The notes beneath the pieces were generated by a model that had not been told where the DNA came from, did no database searches, and saw nothing but the letters and a program-made list of their open reading frames with translations. Shown here in pieces: positions 49,359 through 60,672 of a DNA stretch of 64,000 nt. Each line of letters begins with the position of its first letter. Position 1 is the first letter of the stretch. Source of the stretch: Membranipora membranacea (Eukaryota > Bryozoa > Gymnolaemata > Cheilostomatida > Membraniporidae); NCBI GenBank assembly GCA_914767715.1, contig OU612066.1, forward strand, positions 25,890,283-25,954,282. Direction: 5' to 3'. The position numbers and the translations under genes are program-made.

Positions 49359-50775
49359 GTATGGGAAGAGGCTTGGAAGCGTCACAAAGACTTATCAGAT
49401 GTTTGGTTCAGTTTTTGGGAACGTGCAGCAATGTGTGCAGATTTTGAGTTTTTCCGCCAACCATTAAATGAAAGAGAGGATGGAGTTAATGCTCTATGAT
49501 ACACTGAACAATGACCACGAGACACCCACCATAGTTGCCTGGGACGTTGTCAATAAAAAGGTAAGAAGATAAACTAAATTCCCTATGGGTTACAAAGATA
49601 TACGGAACTATAATTTTTATTTTTACAAATTCTGATCGCTTTTTAACAAATGAGAGAATATGACAAACCACAGCTTTCCAAAATGCTGAAATGTTCGTTG
49701 CTGAAAATTGAAATATATAAGCCGGCCATATTTCATAGTTTTCCTGTCATGAAATGAGAGGGGACAACTCGTGAATAATTTCCTTTTCACCTTTAACTTT
49801 TATCATTTTGTAACGATGAGCGGAACTGTTCTTGACAAAATTTCTGGGACATTTGTTATACAGATAAGTCAATTGAAAGTCAGGCTGTCTATGTTCAGTG
49901 GGAACATATATGTTGGACCGGCGGAACCAGCGTTGTTGTGTCTGATATAAGCATCTGAATTTAATACGTGCATTTCTAAGTTATAACTGTTGTAGGAAAC
50001 GAACCCTTATTTTTATTGTGTTACTTTTAGGTGGCTGGCTTTGTGATATCAGATGCAATGTATGTCAAACCTTTGAGCACTCCTAAGCCATTCAAAGCTT
50101 ACTTCGAGAATAAGGACCAGTATAGACTGATGGAGAACATTAACAACTTTCTGGATTCCGCTCATGAGAGAGAAGATTTATTCAACAAATTCAGGTGAAG
50201 GTTAGTTATCATGTTGTGTGTTTCGTCTAGGGTTTGATAAGTAACTGATTGAGCTTCAGGGAACAATAAAAGCGATTTACTCAGACAGCTCAGGCCACAG
50301 GTTCCCTGCTATTGTGTAAAGTTAAACTGAGTGCACTGCTGGCTCTTTGATTTATTTTGTGGCCCTCTGTGAATCCTAACTGAAGAGTTGAGTTGGCCCT
50401 CAACCTAACTACCTAGTTGCCTACCACTAAAATTTGAGCATTATGATTTATTACAAATCTAAATTGTGTTTTTGTTACTATAGTGTGGACAAGCTCTGGT
50501 ACATAGGCTTGACATCAGTTGGCCCTGAGTACACTCGTAAGGGAATCAACAATCAGATGACTATTACGGTTACACAGGATGCTACTAACAGAGTGTATAA
50601 ACTAATATCGTCATTATCTGATAGCGCTTACACTCAGCGTGACAAGATTTACCATCACAACTTCCAAGTAGTCTGCGAGCTAGACTTTCAGACCAACTAT
50701 TTTAACTATAAGATTATGTTGGAGGAGACAAAGTCAACCCATACCAAGTGTTGTGTACTTGCAAAAACGTTGTAA
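49359..50775 (+). pseudogene. Arylalkylamine N-acetyltransferase-like GNAT gene, frameshifted or pseudogene
   Basis: Exons 49359-49560, 50031-50194 and 50484-50775 have good GT-AG borders, and the last two join in phase. The first exon starts in one frame (CADFEFFRQPLNERE, resembling the FF-DEPLN motif of insect-type AANATs), but that frame stops at 49497. The frame that continues into exon 2 (MLYDTLNNDHETPTIVAWDV) is shifted by one base, and the 658-nt sum is not a multiple of 3. Then follow VAGFVISDA, an ENINNFLDSAHEREDLFNKF helix, the acetyl-CoA region LTSVGPEYTRKGINNQM and an ESTHTKCCVLAKTL end. Motif A is weak: the usual Arg/Gln-x-x-Gly-x-Gly/Ala is T-R-K-G-I-N. AANATs acetylate aromatic amines or polyamines. 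No N-terminal exon was found upstream. A sequencing error at about 49470 is an alternative to pseudogenisation. Confidence 0.65.
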
Positions 50776-51871
50776 CAGGGACATAAGTACATTTACACCC
50801 AAGAGATGCCTGAATCTTGTTGTAATCATTCATCTCTCATATTCTGTACTGGAGAGTGTGAGCTATCCTGACCTCTATCTGGACCATTTCTCTCTCATTT
50901 TTGTTGTCAATGTTAAGTATTATTAATAATTGGTTTCAGTGATTACGGAATGAAACTTGCTTCCAATTCGATAACAATGAGCTAATTCAACAGCGTAGTA
51001 TGCTCGATGCAGCCAATGAAGGGAGTTCATTGATGCATTAGAGGAAGTTTTTCTTTGGTTGACTGAATGATTTATTAATTTACAAGTTTGAGGATTGCAC
51101 ATGTGTGTTTCAAAATTCATAACATGATGAGAGAGTGAGTAGTATATATTGGGCAATTTCATAATTATGTATGTTCAATGCAGGGTAAGGTTACATGATA
51201 ACTTTAACTATTTATGAAACCCGATCTTGAAAAGCTGTGTTCATTGGTTAGTTAGGAGGGAGGAGACAAACCTTGTCAAATCTTTGTCATTTTTTCACGA
51301 ATAGAAGCTTATCCTCAAAAATGCAAGTTTTCTAAGCAACTTAGAGGAAACATGTTGCTCTGAGGCACAGTTTTGCACCATATCCACCCCCTCCCAACAT
51401 CCCAAGCATGACAAGAGAGGCAATTTCGTTATTTTAGGGAATAACGCACGTTTTAGGTGATGAGTATAACTCTATCTAGCCTTCGCTCAATGTTTTAAAA
51501 GGTCATATTTGAGGAACCAAACATATGTTAGGAGTTATTTGATCCATTGATGAGATAGGGCAACTCCCTCATATCTCTGATTGTGCTATTAGCTGATCTG
51601 TATGTGATATGCCGGGAATTGCCTTCCAGTTGTAAGTTAAGTTGAGCTGTCGTTCTTCCTACTTGATAATAGCTAGTAAACATCACCCTGAAGAATATGT
51701 ATGACTACATACTACCCTCCCTGGACTCAATGTCAAACCATTTGTTTTCATCGAATTGAGTTTTATTCCCTTGATTTTATTTCGGTTGTTTTATCTTGTT
51801 GATGTTTTGCCCATCAAGGAGAACATCTTTGGATGATGATTGATGCAATAAAAATGTATATATATATAAAG
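50776..51871. other. Spacer after the AANAT-like gene
   Basis: Probably the 3' UTR of the AANAT-like gene followed by unannotated sequence. No exon was recognised. Confidence 0.4.
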
Positions 51872-52275
51872 GAGGACCCCAGGATCTGCCCATTCACCTA
51901 GAAGACACAAACTCTGAACTTTGGTGATGACCATATCAATGCAATCCTCGGTGTTCAAATGCATGTTTGGTCAATAAGGCCAAATTGAATAGGCTTGTTA
52001 TTGGTTGTTGAACATTGAGCTGCAGCCAGATTTTTTGTGTGATCTTGGCATTTTTCGTACATTTAGAGAATACCTTGTTGAGCAGTCTGAGTGCTCATGT
52101 AGCTGAATATGCGATTGTGGCATAACATTACCAAACATCCATTTTGAAATCAAGTTTTGAGAATGTTACGTTGCAAACTTACCCCTGCAGCCGTATGAGC
52201 ACTGGAGTCACAAGCCATAGGAAAGTTTAAAAACTGATTTCTAAGGGAGTTTTCATTCTCAATAATGTATGATTT
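51872..52275 (+). pseudogene. Partial duplicate of ATP synthase d last exon and 3' UTR
   Basis: 51872-51985 matches the end of exon 5 of the 42426-45836 gene (CCCCAGG..CT.CCCATTCACC, AACTTTGGTGATGACCATAT) with frameshifts. The match continues into the 3' UTR (TTGTTGAACATTGAGCTGCA; then CACAAGCCATAGGAAAGTTT at 52209). The UTR copy is split by a small element at 52089-52204. Only the 3' part of the gene is present, so it is a truncated segmental or retrocopy, not a gene. Confidence 0.85.
52089..52204. mobile_element. 116-bp insertion with inverted ends
   Basis: This stretch is absent from the parental 3' UTR near 45925. Its ends are GAGTGCTCATGTAGCTG and the inverse of CAGTGCTCATACGGCTG. It is a miniature inverted-repeat element or part of one. 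Confidence 0.65.
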
Positions 52276-53139
52276 AATGCAGGAGTTTCATGGTAGTTAA
52301 ATCAATTACATGCAAAAGTTACTCACAACATTTGTTTGGTATGGGTTGAGCTATGCAATGTTGAAGGATTTTATCTGCATGGATCTACATTCTATTGTGT
52401 ACTTTTTGTTTGCTATTTTTCCTTTGATCTATGTGAAGTGAACAGCAGCTTATTGAACGAGAAATTTCAAACGCTAGGTCAACCACTCTGTGAGATTCAC
52501 CAAGGCTACAATCACAACTCTCAAAGTTGGAATGCAATACAATCTCTCACATGAACATCAACCAAGTTGGTACGAGTTTTTCTCGCTGCCCAATCCCAGT
52601 TTTATTTTAACTTTCAATCATTTGAAAAATCAGGTTGCATCCAAAATTTTTAGTGAATTGACAAAGAGATCAGTCGTGTCCGCATCTACTACTTCTTCTG
52701 CATCCTCTTTTTTCCGTTCTACAAGTTGCTCACTTGGAAATCAAAACAACAACATAAGGTTAACATCATAGAACCCAAGGTCATCACAAGATAGATTGGT
52801 TACAAGTTTAGTGGTTGGCAAAGTTGTGTGTTACTATTCCTTGCTGTTGTAAAAATCTAATGTTTTTTCCCCGAATAATATTCTGGGTAACCTATTACAT
52901 GACAAAGAAAGCTGAAGACTTTAGTGGGGGGATGAAAGGAGGGAAATCACTGAAGTTGACAGCCAACACTTTTTTGCAGAGTATAAACTGACATAGCGTT
53001 GCGGCTGTTGCCTGAGCTTGACAAATACGAGACGCCATAGCTGATGCCCAAGTAGGCCAGGTTTTAACATTTTGCTTTGTATATGCTATCTGCAACTCTT
53101 ACAGTCCGTTCTACAAGTTGCTCTCTTTAGAAAAAAACA
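52276..53139. other. No gene recognised
   Basis: Short frames only; none has a recognised motif or convincing splice context. Confidence 0.4.
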
Positions 53140-53365
53140 AAAAACACCAAAATATAATAAATCACACCAATTGCGGTGTATTTTTCCTGTACCAGGATAT
53201 ACTAGAGTACTTTGTTGACCGAGATCTAAGATAAGTTCTATTTTATCACAGCTTGCCAATTTTCCTTTCAGTTTATTGATTTCATCAGGATGTAGTAAAT
53301 CATGCAAATTGAGGTGTATTTCTCCTGCACCAGGATGTACTAGATACCTTATTGACCGAAATTAA
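53140..53365 (+). repeat. Dispersed repeat, two units (third unit at 57965-58085)
   Basis: Each unit contains AATAAATCA.ACNAAT.....GTGTATTTYTCCTG, then ACCAGGATRTACTAGA and TTGACCGAGAT. Units are at about 53153-53245 and 53292-53365. The best preserved relative at 57965 continues through TTCTATTTTATCACAGCTTG as the first unit does. Confidence 0.65.
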
Positions 53366-55140
53366 AGTGGAACACACGGAAAAAAAGTTGACCATGACCG
53401 ACAACCATTATATGGCGGTAAAAATACTGTCCTGGTCATAGTCTCAGAAAATACTGGCCACTCATTAACTCATCAACTAAAGATGATTGTAGATGGACAA
53501 TAAAAGTATATATATAACTCGCAAGAAAGATTCTCCTCCCAAAATAAATCATTTACTCAAAAGAACAGATTTCTTTCTTATAGTGGGTTGTCAGGAAGGA
53601 AGGTCAATAATAATTTTGTTATGATCAGCAAAGCATATGGCTATCAATCTCACTGGAGTAGCTACTAGCTACAACATTAAATATTGCGGGTTTATTTATC
53701 ACAAGACAATATATCAGTCAATACCCTCACTGTGAAGTGAATTAATGGTTACATGCAGATACTCCTAAATTACCACAGCAGTACTCTGTTCCTAAGATGC
53801 TTCCTTATTCAGGCTATTGGTGTCAGCTGAGGCCATGCTACATTAGAATATAGAAGTATATATGAATCTAAATATAAATAAATGTATTGGGTTTTGTAAA
53901 TAAAAAACACCAATAAGATTTGACGCTGAATTACCTTATCATGACCATGTTTAGTACCTTGTACCTTTTAACTCGTTGTAACCCATGCATTTTGAAGTCT
54001 GCATTATTATTATCCTGATATGGAGTATTGTGAGCACTTCTTAGCTACCAGATCCGGTCTTTGCCAAACAGACAAACAAACAAACTGACACAGCTGGCTA
54101 GTAAGAGCTGCCCTATCTGTATAAAAGAGAAAGGAACTTCAGTGATAGAATTAATGACATGTATGTTGTACTAGGTTGTATATTTGAGCAATTATTTAGG
54201 CTAATACAAGTGGCAGGGAAAGATTATTCCTTTCTTTGGAATTTAATGAGTGGAATTTAATTCAGTGAATATAACACAAGAGAAACAGTGGAATATCAAA
54301 TGCAAAACAAATTTTCATCATGTAGGGTATTTGTGTCTTCCACCAGTTGTGTCCTTTCAGGGGTAATGCAATGCGTGTGTGGTGTATTCTAATGTGTGTT
54401 GTATATTGTATGTGTGTGTGTTTGCCAGCTGCTGATAGCGTATATATTGTATATATGGACTTTTTTTATTTATAAAATTTCGAGTAATCAAGACAATGAG
54501 GATTAAACCAGAAATGAGTTGTGTGGATTTTTGTACGAACGCATACAGTTAGAAGAGTAAATTTAAATTATATTATATTAATAACGCCTTGATTATTTTC
54601 CTTAAGATTATTATTGCCGAGCCATCTATTAAAGCGGAAACGCTTTGAGCCAGACTCAAAAAGGAACTTGCGCTATCGGCACTTGGTTCAGTAACCTTGG
54701 CCAGTTTCAGGCTGGACTGGCATGTCGGTAAGTGCTTTTCCCAGCTTCAGCCCATGATGATTGTCACAATTTCTCAGTATATCAACCAAATAGAAATAAG
54801 GAACAAAAGAAGTGTTTGATAACATACACTGTCTGTCATTCCAAGCGTGTCATGGAGAGTGAGAACAAACTCTGAGCACCGATTTCCATATCATGCAAGC
54901 AGAATGTATATGGATCAGTGAAATAATTGTAATTGTTATAGGAATTTTCGATTCAAAAGAAATCAGTGAGGCTTTGAAAATATAAAATCTTGTTACTCTT
55001 TTGATCGGCATATTTATCAGCCCAACAGTCAAACCAAAAACAATTATTGCCAGGTGCTATAGATCTATGTGTAGAGTTTTATTTTTTGTGTATTTTGTGT
55101 CCATTTTATTAGCCCTGCAATCAGCGCAACTGGAGAAACA
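53366..55140. other. No gene recognised
   Basis: AT-rich sequence with short frames and TATATA stretches near 53510 and 54440-54455. Nothing supported. Confidence 0.4.
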
Positions 55141-55590
55141 ATTCTTATACATTTTGCCAATGCCTTTTTTGCCAGACACAATTGGCCAATCACGTTTGGA
55201 CAAATAACACCTTACTTGGCAAAATGTCTTGGCAAGATTTGATTGGCAAAATGTCTTTGGCAAACTGGGATTGGCAAAATGAGACTTACAAAAGACCTTT
55301 TGCAAAATGTGATTGGCGAACTGGAATTGGTAAAAAATTTAGCATTCGCAAAATCTACATTTGCGAAATGTCTCCCATCCTCCTAGAATACCCTTATATA
55401 GCTGTATTAACTCTGTCGGCTTCAACAGGTAGTTGTCCGAGCTCACCAGGTCCCACATTGACACCTGAGATACTTTCAAACACGGACTTCATGGGCCCAC
55501 CAAGTCTCATTTGAGAGATGAGTCCGTGTCACTCACCAGTCTTACTTCAGTGCTGTTATAAGCTGATTGCAGGACCAGGTGAGCATTGAG
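55140..55590 (+). repeat. TTGGCAAAATG repeat array plus conserved block, copy A
   Basis: 55150-55345 contains many loose repeats of (G)ATTGGCAAAATG(TCTTTGGCAAA). A non-repetitive block of about 220 bp follows, whose frame reads IRKIYICEMSPILLEYPYIA and SSPGPTLTPEILSN. The same block, with several amino-acid-level differences, occurs inverted at 58757-58990 next to another array, so array plus block form one dispersed element. Confidence 0.7.
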
Positions 55591-57300
55591 TAGGGCAGCC
55601 TTCAAAAAAGAAAAACGAGAAGCTTTTTTGGCAAATTTTTGTTTTCCTTCCTTCCCTTATTCAACATGGCAGCCGATCCATTTGGTCTTTTATTTCGAGC
55701 TTACCACAATCTAATCAACTGACAAGATGGTAACAGCGTTGAGTTGCACTAGAACATTTTCATGTTAGGCCAAACATCCATTACAAAATGTATTTTTGAG
55801 AACCTTAAGTTAAAAAGACACCGGCAGCCACATAAGTACTCAATCATTCTCAAGAAATACCTTGGCACCCTGATCAGAAATAAAAAGTTGACCAGGAGCC
55901 CAGCGAAACCTTATAGATACATGTTTAATTATATCAAAGACTACCCAAAGGCCAACGCATGTTATAGTCAGGCAGTTACTTTAACTTTTACTTTGAATAC
56001 TTGGAAATCATTTAAGTGAATAATGAGCTTGAGAAGCGTTAAAATTTATCCATTTTACACAATAAAGCCTATCATCCAACCAGTCTGCAGCAACTCATGA
56101 CAGGTTTGGTGGATGTTTTGCGGAGAGAAAATGTGCTTGGCTGGTCTTCAAAGCATAATTTTAAATTTTATTGGACACCTTTTTTGCTACTTTGTCCTTC
56201 TTTATTAGCTTTATAATGTCTCACAACCTTGGCATGAGCTTTTGAAAACTTGGCACTCCTCGAAGACTGGTATATGGAGCCGTTTATACAAACAATAACT
56301 CTCGCAGGCCTGTAGTTCTAGGGGAAACAAAAGAGGCACTACCTTCCCAAAAAAGCTAATTACAATAGCCTAAAACACTATAATTGAATTATTCATGTCA
56401 ACATCATCTAATCATCTAGGTCTAAAAACATGATGGCTCATCAAGAGAGTGGTTTTGGGTGCCACCAGCCAAGCCACCAGCATTGACCAAAGTTTTGAGC
56501 TAAGATCGCACTTTGGCTACAGATTTCTTACTAGTTGTCAGTATTTTGTTATCCTCCTCCCATCTATGTTGGAGCGCAAGGAAATCACCACGCAAATATT
56601 GTTGGATTTGATCCCCTTCATTCAACTGCTGCTTGGTTATTTTGGGTAATTATGTTCGCTGTGTCGATCCTGAGTAGTCCCAATTCATGGTCATTGTCAC
56701 TTTGTCAAGTTGGGTGAAAGGGATATGATATTGTACAATAGCATATCTACAATCTCGTTGTTAACATGTGATTATGTTTTAATCAACCAAATCACATGTT
56801 AACAGAGTGTGTTGATTGTCAGCATTTGCTTCAGTTATTTTTTGTTGGTACAGCTCTATTCATCCTCAAAGTCAATGTAGGGAATTCTAAAGCATTTTGG
56901 GAACATAATTCTTACAAGCAATTCCTTGTTCGTCGCGGACAAAATTTGTTGTGGTAAGTTTTCGATTTGGGTATATAAATATCAAATAGCTCAGCGGTTG
57001 AACGTTTAGGCCGTAAAACTGTTCTTTCAATCAATCTGTTCCTCAGTGAGTGTTTTGAGTTTTCGTTTTACTGGTGTCTTAATGGCACTGTCGATCTAGC
57101 GCCTCGTCAGATATTTTGCTAATTTTTTGGCAGCTGCTAGGCAATCACATTTAGTGCTCCTCATCATAAATGATTCGGAACACAAGTTATTGCAGCTTCT
57201 CCAGTTCCCGCTTCTGGTGGTCCGTAATGAAGGGATGACTGATTGTTGGTATTATCTGGCTCTGGTAGATATGGGTGTGTGATGTTTGACCCACTCCTGA
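55591..57300. other. No gene recognised; fragment of a dispersed element
   Basis: Includes a basic 85-codon frame at 55762-56019 (LKLKRHRQPHKYSIILKKYL) of unknown nature. At 56305-56405 there is a second copy of the left half of the 47403 element. Confidence 0.4.
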
Positions 57301-57339
57301 CTGTTTCAGGACGAGTAAGCCATGGATCCTTTAGTTGGC

Positions 57340-57734
57340 AGATTTTCTAATGGCCGTTATATGCTCTGAGAAAGACAAGTGAGAATCTAGTGTCACATCA
57401 AAGAGTTTGGCGTTTGTGACTGATTCCACTTGGTTTGATTGTTCATAGACAGTGGATTGTTTTCTTAACGTTTTCTTCAGTGCGATGTTGAGGCAGTGGT
57501 TTTCACAGCATTTAGGCGCATCTTGTTCTGGGTTGCCCAGTCATGGCATTCATTGATCAATATTTGTCCTACTTCTGGTGATTCAAGTTTTATTTCCATT
57601 TTTGTATTTAGAATAGTTGTTGTAGCAGATTTTGAGAGCGGATAGTATGCGGTGGTGTCATCTGCATTTTTTATTGCAGTGTCTGAAGAGAAAGTCAGCG
57701 GGTTTACAATGCCAGCCAAAGTTTTGTTCCACAC
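57340..57734 (-). pseudogene. Non-LTR retrotransposon RT fragment
   Basis: A minus frame reads NADDTTAYYPLSK (degenerate YADD box; the Tyr is Asn), ECHDWATQNKMRLNAVKT (RT thumb-entry motif), then after frameshifts NAKLFDVTLDSHLSFSEHIT, the post-catalytic GVTLD-type segment. Heavily decayed and truncated at both ends. Confidence 0.72.
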
Positions 57735-57964
57735 AAAGTACTCTGAGGCACCCTGATGTTACATGTGCGTACTCTGATTTGTCATTGTTACCCTGAGAAG
57801 TACACAATGTGATCAATTGTTGAGGGAGATATAAAATGTGGAGAAAATTCCAGCTACAAGAACCTGACAATCGAAGGCTTCTTGTTGCTGCTTTTTTAAC
57901 ATTGAGATGTGGCCAAATATTTTTTGGCAATCCTCATGTGTTTCTTATTAACAAAGAACAACTG

Positions 57965-58085
57965 GATATAATAAATCACACTAATCAAAGTTTATTTCTC
58001 CTGCACCAGGATATAGTAGAGTACCTTGTTGACAAAGATTTAAGATAAATTCTATTTTATCACAGCTTGCCGATTTGCTTTCGGT
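57965..58085 (+). repeat. Third copy of the ACCAGGATATAGTAGAG repeat
   Basis: Matches units at 53153-53245 from AATAAATCACACTAAT to TCACAGCTTGCCGATTT. Same orientation. Confidence 0.65.
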
Positions 58086-58104
58086 TTAATCATTTCTAAC
58101 ATGA

Positions 58105-58200
58105 AATCCAGATTTATTTATTACTCGGTCCAAAATATTCCTTTGATGAGGAATTTATTCTGCAAAATAGTACTTTCATGTCAGATGCTGTTGCTTTATG
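58105..58200. repeat. Dispersed repeat, inverted relative to 63885-64000
   Basis: ATCCAGATTTA.TTAT.ACTCGGTCC and CAAAATATTCCTTTGATGAGG occur here and, inverted, at the window end. The far copy has an extra segment of about 20 bp between the two blocks. Confidence 0.7.
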
Positions 58201-58756
58201 ATACACAATGAATCTTGTTCATCTTGCAAAATGAATACATATTAGAATTGTCTTTAAAGTTTCAAATATTGACTCATGCGGTGCCAAATTTCATTTGCAT
58301 TTTTCCATTTCTTTTTCCATATAAGATATCCTCGATAGCTTACTTCTCCATACATGCCTGCAAAAACACTCTCACTTTTATAATCATTTCTTAAACACTG
58401 TTGGTTACCTCCCCTGTCCAACTGCTGGGTATCTAAGACTAAATCGTTTAATTATGTGAAGCGCAAATACTTACTCTTTTCGATTCAACTGATTCAATTT
58501 AACTGTGTTGTTTCTCTGTTCACATTGTATAATTTTAGAGATGATCATCCAAGTTGGTGTAGGCAAGATTTTTTAACAGGCTATCTTAAAGGGAACAGAG
58601 GCATAGAGGCAGAATTACAGTGTTAATCATGCTATGTCATACAAATCTCTGGTCACAGATTTGGTCTACAGCAGGTAATGCAAATATATTTCAGGTGTTT
58701 TAGCATAAGATGACATTTTTTTGCCAAAACTATCTCGTTTATCACTTTTTTGGGGC

Positions 58757-59445
58757 TAGTCTGGCTCTGCAATCAGCTGGTAACAGCACTTGAGTAAGAC
58801 TGGTGAGTGGCACGGACTCATCTCTCTAATGGGACTTGGTGGGCCCATGAGGTTGATGTTTGAAAGTGTTTTAGGTGTCAATGTGGGACCTGGTGAGCTC
58901 AGGCAACTAGCTGTTTTAGGCGTCAGAGTTAATACATCTATATGAGGGTATTCTAGAAGGGTGGCAGACATTTCGCCAATGTAAATTTTGCTAATGCTAT
59001 GTTTTGCCAATCACAATTCGCCAATCACGTTTTTCCAAAGACATTTTTTCAATGTCATTTCGCCAATCACATTTTGCCAAAGGTGTTTGCCAATCTCATT
59101 TTGGCAATCACATTTTGCCAATTATGGTGTACAACTATTCGCCCAAAACATGGTTTCATAATGATTTTAAGGCATAAATTCTGAGTCAACTGTAGGGATG
59201 GCAAGACTCCAACTGGATTAGAGCAATTGGCAGTTAGCATGGGAAACTCAAAAGCGATAATTTGCAATTGTCTCTGGGAAATTGTAATTAGCAAAATAAG
59301 ATTGGCAAAACATCATTGGCAAAATGTGATGGACAAAACATCTTTGGCAAAATGAGATTGGCAAATGTCTTTGGCAAAATGTGATTTGCAAAACACGTTT
59401 GGCATAACATAGCATTGGTAAAATGTACATTGCCGAAATGTAGTG
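58757..59445 (-). repeat. TTGGCAAAATG fold-back array plus conserved block, copy B
   Basis: 58757-58990 is the inverse of the block at 55360-55590 (minus frame ISKIYIGEMSATLLEYPHID, SSPGPTLTPKTLSN). Next to it, 58975-59125 (CCAATCACATTTTGCC type) and 59280-59445 (GGCAAAATGTGATTGG type) are arrays of the same motif in opposite orientation, forming an imperfect fold-back with a spacer of about 155 bp. Confidence 0.7.
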
Positions 59446-60274
59446 GAATAACGCAAAAAATGAAACCAACCAGTGCAATATTCTGTTGTCATCTCCTGTT
59501 TGAACTATGCTAAATCAAAGGAGCTTTGTATGTGGGAATTCAAAAAACAGGATTTGTCTGGCCTTAATAATGGTCCTTTTGACACCATATCTCTCTACCT
59601 CTTATGTGTAAACCTCTTTTTGTCATAGAATATGCAAACAAAAATATTATTTGTGCCAAGAACCTTAGATTTCTACATCAGGAGGGAACATAGACTTAAT
59701 ATACTCCCTAGACAGGACAATGCTTATGCTTCACTGATCATAATGTGTCCCACTTAAATAGCACGACATGACGTAATTAGTTTGTGCTGTGAGCCATAGT
59801 TTACTATATACCATTCAATGAAATAATGTGAAAAATCGAGGGACGCCGGGCATGATATCAGCCCTTGTCCGGCACCTAATTATTCAAACACAGAGAGAAT
59901 TTGTGAGTTTATGTAAAAGACCTTTCCGCACGAGATGGTATAAAAAATTGACTCCTTAGGCGAATCTAGAGCGAGAACGGACCTGATAAGTTACAATCAT
60001 TAGCCAATAATTATTGAAACAAATACAGCCATCTACCCTTAACACTTCTGCCACTACTATTCAAATGCACAGAATACCCACAACACAGTATCACAAATAT
60101 TTTGTTGGATGAGCCAGATCAAAGCACCACCACCATCATCATAGATCTTTGCATAAATATTCCTAGTCATGACTGAGCACAACCTGCTCAGCTTGGATTC
60201 CTTGTTGTCTGTGCTGTAAATTGAGTATGCCAACTCCAGGTATGTATGTATGTATCATGAAGCTAGGGTACGTG

Positions 60275-60313
<39 letters not shown>

Positions 60314-60672
60314 GTCTATGGTCATCTCTCATCAATGAAATAATATAGTAAATCAAGGCACGCAGGGTATAATACCAGCCAAATCATATTAGATCTGTTT
60401 TAATTTATGAGATACAAATTATCAAAACAAATACAGCCCTGTACTGAAACAGAAGATGAAAGATACTATGTAAACAAAGTGGTTACTGGTTTTAATATTC
60501 ATACTTCGTTGAGATTATTTATTTAAATAACGTCAACCTGCAGCCTGCTGTCTCATCTTCACAAGTAAGCCCAGCTGCAATTTTACTATCATCAGTTGCC
60601 AGATACAAGGCAAACATAGAAGTTCTGGATATAATACCCACAATGCTCAGTTTATAGGAAAAATATTTTTAA

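Noticed and set aside
55762-56019. Basic 85-codon frame as a gene
   Set aside because: No family resemblance, no splice context, and it lies in a repeat-rich region.
59067-59478. Cys/Phe-rich frames such as FCQSYFANYNFPET as secreted peptides
   Set aside because: They are translations of the TTGGCAAAATG repeat array in both orientations.
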